Shown: positions 43,767-52,144 of the stretch, in pieces | Layout: the number at the start of each line of letters is the position of its first letter | How positions within the stretch are numbered: position 1 is the first letter of the stretch | Source: Gemmatimonadaceae bacterium | GTDB taxonomy: Bacteria > Gemmatimonadota > Gemmatimonadetes > Gemmatimonadales > Gemmatimonadaceae | Direction of reading: 5' to 3' | Length of the DNA: 64,000 nt | Assembly: GCA_036496605.1 (NCBI GenBank) | Contig: DASXKV010000054.1 | Coordinates: 186,001-250,000 of the forward strand | The notes under the pieces: model-generated | What the model saw: only the letters and a program-made list of their open reading frames with translations | Database searches by the model: none | What the model was told of the DNA's origin: nothing | Program-made: the position numbers and the translations under genes

Positions 43767-44795
43767 ATGCCACAGATTCGTGCACTCGCCCTGGCACTGC
43801 TGGCGCTTCCAGGAGTGTTGGCGGCGCAGACGTTCAAGGTCGAGAAGTACACCACTGGCGGTGAAGGCGGCACCGACTATCTGACCGCAGATCCGATAAC
43901 GGGTCGTGTCTACATCTCCCGTGGTACGCACGTCATGATCGTCGATCAGGCCACCGGTAAGGTTGTTGGAGACATACCGGACGCGCCTCGCACGCACGGC
44001 ATTGCGCTGGCGCAGAAGGACGGCCATGGCTTCACGACGAACGCCGGCGATTCCACCTCGACGATGTTCGATCTCAAAACGATGGCCGTCATCAAAAAAG
44101 TGCACGCCGGTGTCGATGGTCTGGACGGGATCATGTACGATGACGCGACCGACAAGGTCCTCACGATCGACCACAGTCATCCGACGGGCACCGCGGTCGT
44201 GATCGATCCGAAGACTGGCGATATCGTTGCGCGGGTGGAGTTGACCGGCAACGGACCCGAAGGGGGCGTGAGCGATGGCAAGGGTCGGATCTTCATCAAC
44301 CTCGAGGACAAGGCCGCCATCGACGTTATCGACACGAAAACTTGGAAGGTGACGACCACTTGGTCCATCGCGCCGTGCGAGGGACCGACTGGGATCGCGA
44401 TGGATCGCACGACGAACCGCATCTTTTCGGGATGCAGCCGAACCTCGGTCGTCGTCGACGCCGCCACTGGAAAAGTCGTCGCTCAGATCGCGAATGGAAA
44501 TGGGGTCGACGCGTTAGGCTGGGATCAAGCGCAGAAGCTGATCTACATTCCGGCCGGGCGTGACGGGAACGTCACGGTCGTTCACGAAGACTCACCGGAC
44601 AAGTACACGGTCATCGCGATGGTGCCCACCATGGTCGGCGCGAAGACGATCTCGGTGGACGACACGCGTCACGTCGCGTACGCGTTCACGCCGGAGTACG
44701 GGCCACCGCCCGCCGGCACGCCGGCCCCCGAGCCTGGGCGTCGCGGACCACGCGGCCCGATGATCGGGACGTGGTTTATCCGGATCGTGCACTAG
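43767..44795 (+). CDS. Secreted YncE/YVTN-type beta-propeller protein
   Basis: The protein has 342 aa with a signal peptide ending LAAQ. Repeating blades show DYLTADPITGRVYISRGTHV, MIVDQATGKVVGDIP, FDLKTMAVIKKVHAG, VVIDPKTGDIVARVEL, AIDVIDTKTWKVTTTW, SVVVDAATGKVVAQIANG, typical of YVTN/cytochrome-cd1-like propellers. A Pro-rich stretch precedes the last strand. These bind ligands or act as scaffolds; no catalytic residues are visible. It is convergent with the M1 peptidase. Confidence 0.85.
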   Translation: MPQIRALALALLALPGVLAAQTFKVEKYTTGGEGGTDYLTADPITGRVYISRGTHVMIVDQATGKVVGDIPDAPRTHGIALAQKDGHGFTTNAGDSTSTMFDLKTMAVIKKVHAGVDGLDGIMYDDATDKVLTIDHSHPTGTAVVIDPKTGDIVARVELTGNGPEGGVSDGKGRIFINLEDKAAIDVIDTKTWKVTTTWSIAPCEGPTGIAMDRTTNRIFSGCSRTSVVVDAATGKVVAQIANGNGVDALGWDQAQKLIYIPAGRDGNVTVVHEDSPDKYTVIAMVPTMVGAKTISVDDTRHVAYAFTPEYGPPPAGTPAPEPGRRGPRGPMIGTWFIRIVH

Positions 44796-44813
44796 GGCCA
44801 GGGCTGGGGCCTC

Positions 44814-47267
44814 TCACCGACCTGGCTTTTCCGGTTGCTCCTCCCAATGCTTGACGATGCGGTCTACCGCCGTGCGCGTCTCGGCGTACTTGAGCGTCGG
44901 CAGCGCGCTCTTGAGCGCCGCCAGCCCGCGCTCCCGGCCTAACGATCGACCAATGGCCTCGAGCGTCCAATCGCGGACATAGGGGTGCGCGTCGTTCAAG
45001 TCGGAGACGAGCAGATCGAGGGCGTACCGGCTTCCACGGCCGGCCATTACCGCGAGCGCGGAGGATGGCAAATTCCGCTCGCTCACGAGATCGTGGACCG
45101 GTGCAACGAGCGTCGAATCGCCCGCGCGCACGGCCGCACCCAACGCCGCGTTCTGTATCGCGTCCCGGTACGACGGCGTGCGCAAGCCTTCGAGAATAAG
45201 GACCCGGCGATTCGCGGTGTCGAGTCTGACGAGCGCGGAGTACGCCGCCGCGCGCACGGCGTAGCTGTCGTCGCTCTTCCATGCGGATCGGGCGAGCGTC
45301 AGCGCCTCCGTGCCGCCCAGGCGGCCGAGCGATTGAACGGCCGCTTGGCGAACCTGGCTCGAGGTGTCTCGCAACGCCTTCGTCAACGCCGGCACCGCGG
45401 CCGGCGCAGGCATCTCGCCTAACGCTCCTGCCGCCTGCGCACGCGTGAGGAAGTAGTCGCTGCTCGTCGCCGCCAGCGCGAGCGCCACCTGCGCGTCGGC
45501 ATCGGTTGGCCGATCGGCAAGCTGATCGATCACCCACGAGCGATTCCACAAATTGGTGTCGAGGCGTAGCTGCGTCGCAAGCTGCGCGCTCGGCTGATCG
45601 AATGTGAGCGTTTTGAGAATTCGATTTCCGTCGTCGAAGACGATCATTGCGGGTGCGCTCGGCACGCCGTCGACGACGATCGTGTCCTCACGCTGATCGA
45701 TCCAGCTCCTGCGCACGATATCCGCACTGCCGGTGACGCCGACGCGCACGGTGACTGGCATCCGGAACACTTCGGGAACGACATAGCGCATGCCGGCGCT
45801 GTCCGGCTTGAGCGTGTCACGTTGCGTCTGTTTTGCGACGAGTGTCAGTCGCTTCGCGGAGGCGTCGTACGCCGACGTGACCGTGAAATCCGGATAGCCG
45901 GCGCTGTACATCCACTCGTTCCAGAACCAGGCGAGGTTCTCGCCGGTCGCTTCGAGCACCGATTGACGGAGGTCGTCGGTGACGGCGTTGCCGAAGGCGT
46001 GCGTCGTAAGGTACCGATGGATCGCCGACCAGAAGCGCTGCTCGCCGAGATAGTTCTTGAGCATCTCGAGAACGAGCGCGCCTTTCGGGTACATGTTGTT
46101 CGACCCCTGCGAGACGAGGGGCATACGGCGCCGCGCGTCGATCTGCATGAACTGGCGGTACTCGTCGAGGTAGTAATCCTCCTCGAGGTGCGCGCCCTTC
46201 TTCTCGCGCCAGTACTGACCCGGCATGAATTCGGCGAAGCCCTCGTTCAGGAACATATTCGCCCAGTTCGCGGTGGTGACGTAGTCGCCGAACCATTGGT
46301 GCGCGAGCTCGTGTGGGATGAGTATATGCTGATACCAGGGTCGATCCTGGTAGGCTCTTGCGTCGGGCAACCAATCGACGAGCGTGGTCGCGCTGACATT
46401 TTCCATTCCGCCAAAGAAATCGGCGACGGTCGTTTGGGCGTACTTCGGCCACGGATACTCGACGCCGGTGAGTCTCGAGTACACATCGATCATGTCGGGG
46501 GTCACGTGGAAGAGACGCCAGGCGAGCGCGCTGTCTGCGTGGTAGACGTAGTAGTCCACCGGCACGCTCTTCCATGCATCGTGAATCCTGGCGAGCGGCG
46601 CGACGACGATCGAGACCAGGTAAGTCGCGCTGGGCCGGTCCTCGCGCCAGCGCAACGTGCGTGCTCCGCTCGCGTCTTTCGTGTCGCTCACGAGCGCGCC
46701 GTTCGACACCGCCATGAAGCCCGCGGGGACCGTCGCCTCGAGCTCCCACGTCATCTTGTCGTTCGGGTAATCATAGGTCGGGAACCAGTAGTGATTGTCG
46801 TACGACTCACCCATGCTCCAGATCTGTCGCGGCGTGTGCGGTCGCTCGTCGATGAATGTGAGGCCGTGACCGTTCTCGATCTTGCCTGCGTAGTCGATGG
46901 TGAAGCGGACAGTATCGTGAAAAGCGACTGGTCGTGGGAGATACACGACGAGCGTGTCGCCATGGCGACTCGTCCTCAGCGTAACGGTTCCGCTCGAGAC
47001 TCGCTTGATACCGAGGAGTGCTCCGGCGTCGAACACAACGGAATCGAACGCCGGCCGCAGGGCGATAAGCGTAGTGGAAACATTGCCGCCGAACGACAGG
47101 GAGTCCCAATTGAAATCGTGAACGACGATGCGCTGGTGCACGAGATCATAATCGTGCGAGCGCGTGTAGCGGTCGTTGGCGATGCTCTCGAGATTAGGGT
47201 TCTGGGCTCGGGCCGTTGCGGCGAGCACTGCGAGCGCGGCAAGCAGCGCTGTGACGTGAGTTCGCAT
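44814..47267 (-). CDS. Secreted M1 family aminopeptidase with C-terminal HEAT repeats
   Basis: The protein has 817 aa with a signal peptide ending ATARAQ. The M1 exopeptidase motif GGMENVSATTLVDW and the zinc site HELAHQWFGDY with NEGFAEF (HExxH-18-E, near residue 320) are intact. After the catalytic and beta-sandwich domains, residues about 600-810 are HEAT-like repeats (GEMPAPAAVPALTKALRDTS, QVRQAAVQSLGRLGGTEALT, DAHPYVRDWTLEAIGRSLG). It removes N-terminal residues from peptides in the periplasm. It diverges from the S9A peptidase with a 191-bp shared upstream region. Confidence 0.93.
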   Translation of the reverse strand: MRTHVTALLAALAVLAATARAQNPNLESIANDRYTRSHDYDLVHQRIVVHDFNWDSLSFGGNVSTTLIALRPAFDSVVFDAGALLGIKRVSSGTVTLRTSRHGDTLVVYLPRPVAFHDTVRFTIDYAGKIENGHGLTFIDERPHTPRQIWSMGESYDNHYWFPTYDYPNDKMTWELEATVPAGFMAVSNGALVSDTKDASGARTLRWREDRPSATYLVSIVVAPLARIHDAWKSVPVDYYVYHADSALAWRLFHVTPDMIDVYSRLTGVEYPWPKYAQTTVADFFGGMENVSATTLVDWLPDARAYQDRPWYQHILIPHELAHQWFGDYVTTANWANMFLNEGFAEFMPGQYWREKKGAHLEEDYYLDEYRQFMQIDARRRMPLVSQGSNNMYPKGALVLEMLKNYLGEQRFWSAIHRYLTTHAFGNAVTDDLRQSVLEATGENLAWFWNEWMYSAGYPDFTVTSAYDASAKRLTLVAKQTQRDTLKPDSAGMRYVVPEVFRMPVTVRVGVTGSADIVRRSWIDQREDTIVVDGVPSAPAMIVFDDGNRILKTLTFDQPSAQLATQLRLDTNLWNRSWVIDQLADRPTDADAQVALALAATSSDYFLTRAQAAGALGEMPAPAAVPALTKALRDTSSQVRQAAVQSLGRLGGTEALTLARSAWKSDDSYAVRAAAYSALVRLDTANRRVLILEGLRTPSYRDAIQNAALGAAVRAGDSTLVAPVHDLVSERNLPSSALAVMAGRGSRYALDLLVSDLNDAHPYVRDWTLEAIGRSLGRERGLAALKSALPTLKYAETRTAVDRIVKHWEEQPEKPGR

Positions 47268-47458
47268 GCCGGAAAGCTAAGGTCGACCGAAGTGAGGCGG
47301 GGCTTGAAGACACATTCATTACAGGCAACCGCATGATACGACCCGCCTATGGCGCCCGTGCTTGCCAGTGCCGTGGACGCGGCGCATCATAGAAGCCTCG
47401 TGAATCCCATGCGTCGCGGGGGCTCCGCGGCAGGCGTCCGATCCTTCCCGAGGGTGTC

Positions 47459-49585
47459 ATGCAGCGCATCTCGCGTTTTCTCGGTGCGGTGGCCTTCGTC
47501 GCCGCGATCGTTCCTCTTCGCGCGCAGACTCCGGCCGCGCAACAGGGCACGGCGCTGGCGCCGGTCGCCAACGCTCAACCGTACGTCACGCACATTCACG
47601 GCTACACGCGCACCGACAACTATTTCTGGCTCCGTGAGAAGAGCAATCCCGCCGTCCGCGCCTACCTCGAGGCGGAGAACGCGTATACCGACGCGGCGAT
47701 GAAGCCAACCGAAGCGCTGCAGCACCAACTCTACGACGAGATGCTGCGCCGCATCAAGCAGACTGACGAGAGCGCGCCATACCCCGAAAACGGCTTTCTG
47801 TACTACTCGCGGACTGAAGAAGGAAAGGAGTACCCGATTCTGTGCCGGAAGCGTGCCGGCAGCGACGTTGAGCAAGTACTGGTTGACGAGAACGAGATGG
47901 CGAAGGGGCTCGGTTTCTTTTCTGTCGGGACCGCGACCGTCAGCAACGACGGCAATCTGCTCGCGTTCACAACGGACACGACCGGGTATCGGCAATACAC
48001 GCTCCACATCAAGGATCTCCGCTCCGGTCAATTTCTCCCCGATCGCATCGTTCGTGTCGGCAGCGTCGTGTGGTCCACCGATGACCACACGCTCTTCGTG
48101 ACGACGGAGGATTCCGTCACGAAGCGAAGCGACAATTTCTGGCGACACACCGTCGGCTCCAACGATACAAAGCTGGTCTACCATGAGCCCGACGAGCTGT
48201 TCGACGTATTCGGTCTGCGCTCGGAAGACCGAACGACCGTCATTCTCATCTCGTTCGCGAAGACAATGACCGAAGCCCGCTATGTTCGCGCCGATCATCC
48301 GCTGGCGTCGCTCACCCTGCTACTGCCGCGGGAGCCCGGGCACGAGTACTACCCGGATTTCGACGACGGAAAGCTGCTGATTCGCACGAACAAGGGCGCG
48401 AAGAACTTCCGGCTCGTCTCAGCTCCGATCAAGGCGCCGACGCAGTGGAAGGAAGTCGTTCCGCACGACCCGCACGTCAAGCTCGACGACTTCACGCCGT
48501 TCAGGAATTTTCTCGTTCTCAGCGAGCGCGAAGACGGACTCCCGTACCTACGAATTATCGACAAGAAGACGGGCGCGTCGCATCGCGTCGCGACGCCGGA
48601 GCCAGCGTACCTCATTAGCCTGGGCAACAATCACGAGTACGACGCGAAGCGCATCCAGTTCTTCTACACGTCGCTGGTGACACCGGCGTCGACGTTCGAC
48701 TACGACGTTCGAACGCGCGAGAGAAAGTTGCTCAAGCAGCAGCCGGTCTTCGGCTACGACCCGGTGAACTACGAGTCGCGGCGACTCTGGGCAACAGCTC
48801 GCGACGGTACCAAGGTGCCCGTCGCCATCGTGTACAAGAAAGGGACGTCGGTCGACGGGACCGCACCGCTCTTGCTCTATGCCTACGGTTCGTACGGTGC
48901 GTCGATCGATCCATCGTTCACGTCCAATCGAGTCAGCCTGCTCGATCGCGGATTCATCTATGCGCTCGCCAGCATTCGCGGCGGTGGTGAGCTCGGGGAG
49001 GAATGGCGCGAGGCTGGCCGAATGATGAAGAAGATGAACACCTTCACCGACTTCATCGATGTCGCGCAGTACCTGGTCGACAACAAATACACGTCCACCG
49101 ATCGGCTGATGATTCAAGGCGCCTCAGCCGGTGGATTGCTCATGGGCGCGGTCACGAACATGCGACCAGATCTCTTCAAGGCCGTCAACGCCGGCGTCCC
49201 GTTCGTCGACGTCATGAACACGATGCTCGACGCGTCGCTCCCACTGACGACGAGCGAGTACATCGAGTGGGGCAATCCTAACGAGAAGCCAGCCTACGAT
49301 TACATGATGCAGTACTCGCCCTACGACAACGTGAAGGCACAGCGCTATCCGGCGATGCTCGTCGAGGTTTCGTTCAACGACAGCCAGGTGCCGTACTGGG
49401 AAGGAACCAAGCTCGTGGCCAAGCTGCGCGCCACCAAGACCGATTCCAATGCACTGCTGCTCAAAGCCAATCTTGGTGCGGGACACGGCGGGTCATCCGG
49501 CCGGTACGACCGACTCAAGGAGATCGCGTTCGAGTACGCGTTCTTCTTGAACCAGTTACCGGACTCGAAACGCGTGGTGCCGTGA
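47459..49585 (+). CDS. Secreted S9A prolyl oligopeptidase / oligopeptidase B-type
   Basis: The protein has 708 aa with a signal peptide (MQRISRFLGAVAFVAAIVPLRAQ). The N-terminus has THIHGYTRTDNYFWLREKSN, then a propeller, then the catalytic domain with PLLLYAYGSYGASIDPSF, GEEWREAGRMMKKMNTFTDF, IQGASAGGLLMGAVTNMRPD (Ser556), VSFNDSQVPYWEGTKLVAKL (Asp) and GAGHGGSSGRYDRLKEIAF (His). The pattern fits protease II/PtrB-like enzymes that cleave after basic residues, but export is unusual for that group. It ends 3 bp before the convergent ADOP gene with no visible terminator. Confidence 0.93.
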   Translation: MQRISRFLGAVAFVAAIVPLRAQTPAAQQGTALAPVANAQPYVTHIHGYTRTDNYFWLREKSNPAVRAYLEAENAYTDAAMKPTEALQHQLYDEMLRRIKQTDESAPYPENGFLYYSRTEEGKEYPILCRKRAGSDVEQVLVDENEMAKGLGFFSVGTATVSNDGNLLAFTTDTTGYRQYTLHIKDLRSGQFLPDRIVRVGSVVWSTDDHTLFVTTEDSVTKRSDNFWRHTVGSNDTKLVYHEPDELFDVFGLRSEDRTTVILISFAKTMTEARYVRADHPLASLTLLLPREPGHEYYPDFDDGKLLIRTNKGAKNFRLVSAPIKAPTQWKEVVPHDPHVKLDDFTPFRNFLVLSEREDGLPYLRIIDKKTGASHRVATPEPAYLISLGNNHEYDAKRIQFFYTSLVTPASTFDYDVRTRERKLLKQQPVFGYDPVNYESRRLWATARDGTKVPVAIVYKKGTSVDGTAPLLLYAYGSYGASIDPSFTSNRVSLLDRGFIYALASIRGGGELGEEWREAGRMMKKMNTFTDFIDVAQYLVDNKYTSTDRLMIQGASAGGLLMGAVTNMRPDLFKAVNAGVPFVDVMNTMLDASLPLTTSEYIEWGNPNEKPAYDYMMQYSPYDNVKAQRYPAMLVEVSFNDSQVPYWEGTKLVAKLRATKTDSNALLLKANLGAGHGGSSGRYDRLKEIAFEYAFFLNQLPDSKRVVP

Positions 49586-49588
49586 GAC

Positions 49589-52075
49589 TCACTCGTACCG
49601 GAGGGCTTTGGTCGGCTCAACGCGTGCGGCCCGCAACGCCGGCAGCCAGCTCGCCGCGAGCGCGACGGCAAGCAGCGACACGGCCACGACCACGAACACT
49701 GCGGGATCGCGGGGCGACTCGTCGAAGAGGAGTGGCGCAAGCCATTTGCCCGCCCCGAGCGCGATCGCCCCGCCGATGACGACGCCTGCGATGCCGAAGG
49801 CCACTCCTTCCTTCACGATGAGCCGAATCACGTCACTCGCCTGAGCGCCTAACGCCATCCGCACGCCCATTTCGTGCGTGCGCTGGGCCACATTGTAGGC
49901 GATCACGCTGTATAGGCCGATCGCCGCCAGCACGAGCGCGAGCGCGCCGAACGCACTGAACATCGACGCGCCGAGACGCCACGATCGTGTTTCCTGTCCC
50001 AGGACCTCGGAAAGCGGCGTCGTGGTGATATACGACGCTCCAGGCATCTCATGCTGAAGCGAGCGACGCACGGCGTCGGCGTTCTTCGCCGCATCGCCCC
50101 GCACGCGAACGAAGAGGCCCGTCCGATTGGGATTGAATTGCGTCGCCGGGAGATAGTAGTACATCTCTGTCTCGTTGCTCAACTGGTGCGACTTGATGTC
50201 CTCGGCGATACCGACGACATAGCGGCAGGGCGCCGTATCGGCGTTCATACGGATGCACTTGCCGATCGCATCATCGTTAGGCCAGAGCGTGTGCGCCATC
50301 GCCTGGCTCACGACCATCACGAGCTGGGAGTGCTCGAGGTCCGTTGCCTGAATTCCTCGGCCGCGGAGGATGCGCGTCCCCATCGTCTTGAAGTAATCCG
50401 GCGACACCGCGCTCAAGTCGAAGCGGCCGAGTCGCGATACAGTGTCGATGCCGCTCACGAACAGGCTCGTGCTCCATGTACTCCAGAACGGGATTCCGAT
50501 TTGGAGCGTGGCGCTCCTCACATTCGGCGTTGTCTGCGCGCGCTCGAGCAAGCGACGGCGGAGATCGACCTGCTGCGCGCTATCGAGTTGGACGCCGCGC
50601 ATATTCAGGTCGACGATGAGCACGGGATCGGTGTCGAAGCCGAGGCGGATGTTACGCACATTCGTTAGGCTTCGGACGAACAAGCCGGCGCCGACGAGTA
50701 ACGTCACGGATAGCGCGCCCTGAACGAGCAGCAGCCCAATACGCAATCGCGAGCGCTGGTATGTCCCCTCGCGCGCGCCAGCCTTGAGGTCGCCCGTGAG
50801 ATCGGCGCGGCTTGCCTGGAGGATGGGCGCGAGACCCGTGAGCAATCCCACGATCAACGCGGCAGCGCCAGCGAAGAGCAGTGTCCGCTGGTCCCTGAGC
50901 ACCGATTGCGAGACGCTGCCAGGGAGAAAGGCCATGCGCAGACCGGCGCCGCTCCATTGCGCCACGAGCACCCCCGCGACGCCACCAGCAAGCGCCAACA
51001 GCACGCTCTCAGTGAGCAGCTGCGAAAGCAGGCGGCCACGGCTCACGCCTAACGCGAGGCGAACTGCGATCTCGCGCCGGCGGCGCAGCGCGCGGGCGAA
51101 GAGCAGATTCGCGACATTGGCGCAGGCAATCAGCAGCACGACCACGGCCACACCACCCAGCCATGCCGCAACCTTTGCGAAGCCGGATGCATTCGGCCCC
51201 CGTTCGCTGAGGATCGACCCGATCTGCGCTCGGGGACGCATCAATTTGTTCGATGGCATTCGCGGCGAGCCGACGCGCTCAGCTTCGATGCTCTTGAGGA
51301 ATGCCTGCGTGACGTCCGCGTTCGCCGTTGCCTCGCTGACAGCCGGCTTCGTGCGGGCGATCATGTCCATCCATCCCCAGTGGTACGTCGTCCACCATGA
51401 CTCGTTCTTCCCAATGAATCCGCCGCGGGCCTGTGAGGCGCCGTACGTCACGATCGGGATGAAGTACGCGGGCGGCTCATTGGGCCAGAGACCCACGAAG
51501 CCCGGCGCCGAAACGCCAATGATCGTGTAGATGTCCGAGCCGATCTGCACCTTCGTGCCGAGAATTTCCTTTCTGCCGCCGTACTCGGTCTGCCAGCGTG
51601 CATAGCTCGCGACGGCCACGTTGGTGCCGCTCGGGGGCGCATCTTCGCTCGGGAGGAAGTAGCGCCCGAGCGCCGGCGGCGCGTCGAAGAAGCCGAAGAA
51701 GCTCGAGCTTACGATCCCGATGCGCATCTCGCGGGCAGCCTCGCCGATACCAACCGCCAAATCTCTCTCCGTGAAGCCGGACGTCCGATCGAACGACGTG
51801 GTGTACTTCGACATGTCGACGTATCGCGCATACTGGCCACCCAAGCCCACACGCTCCTTGCCGCGATAGGTCTGGAATCCATAGACGCGATGAACGGCGT
51901 CCGGATTAACGAGGAGCGGCGGCGGCCGAAAGAGCATCCGATCGACGAGCGAGAACATCGCCGCATTGGCGCCGATACCGAGCGCGAGCGTGAGGACAAT
52001 CGCGGTCGTGAACGCGGGCTTCGCGCGCAGGCCGCGAAGGGCGTAGGACAGATCCTGCAGGAAGGAGTCGATCAT
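49589..52075 (-). CDS. ADOP-family FtsX/MacB-like permease
   Basis: The protein has 828 aa and starts MIDSFLQDLSYALRGLRAKP, lacking the charged prefix domain found in the 6-kb copy. It has two MacB/FtsX halves: LTLALGIGANAAMFSLVDRM, VAAWLGGVAVVVLLIACANV, NLLFARALRRRREIAVRLAL for the first, and SAFGALALVLAAIGLYSVIA, NVAQRTHEMGVRMALGAQA, DVIRLIVKEG for the second, ending LRAARVEPTKALRYE. It is downstream of the BTAD-TPR regulator by 68 bp in the same direction and carries four GCCTAACG words. No ATPase is adjacent. Confidence 0.9.
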   Translation of the reverse strand: MIDSFLQDLSYALRGLRAKPAFTTAIVLTLALGIGANAAMFSLVDRMLFRPPPLLVNPDAVHRVYGFQTYRGKERVGLGGQYARYVDMSKYTTSFDRTSGFTERDLAVGIGEAAREMRIGIVSSSFFGFFDAPPALGRYFLPSEDAPPSGTNVAVASYARWQTEYGGRKEILGTKVQIGSDIYTIIGVSAPGFVGLWPNEPPAYFIPIVTYGASQARGGFIGKNESWWTTYHWGWMDMIARTKPAVSEATANADVTQAFLKSIEAERVGSPRMPSNKLMRPRAQIGSILSERGPNASGFAKVAAWLGGVAVVVLLIACANVANLLFARALRRRREIAVRLALGVSRGRLLSQLLTESVLLALAGGVAGVLVAQWSGAGLRMAFLPGSVSQSVLRDQRTLLFAGAAALIVGLLTGLAPILQASRADLTGDLKAGAREGTYQRSRLRIGLLLVQGALSVTLLVGAGLFVRSLTNVRNIRLGFDTDPVLIVDLNMRGVQLDSAQQVDLRRRLLERAQTTPNVRSATLQIGIPFWSTWSTSLFVSGIDTVSRLGRFDLSAVSPDYFKTMGTRILRGRGIQATDLEHSQLVMVVSQAMAHTLWPNDDAIGKCIRMNADTAPCRYVVGIAEDIKSHQLSNETEMYYYLPATQFNPNRTGLFVRVRGDAAKNADAVRRSLQHEMPGASYITTTPLSEVLGQETRSWRLGASMFSAFGALALVLAAIGLYSVIAYNVAQRTHEMGVRMALGAQASDVIRLIVKEGVAFGIAGVVIGGAIALGAGKWLAPLLFDESPRDPAVFVVVAVSLLAVALAASWLPALRAARVEPTKALRYE

Positions 52076-52144
52076 GAGAGGTCAGACACGGTCCAGTCGA
52101 CGAAGGTTCGCGCGAAACCTATCGCCACCTCGAGCATGGAGAGG

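Noticed and set aside
45822-47336. 504-codon reading frame antisense to the M1 peptidase
   Set aside because: Shadow frame; composition and lack of domains show it is not a gene.
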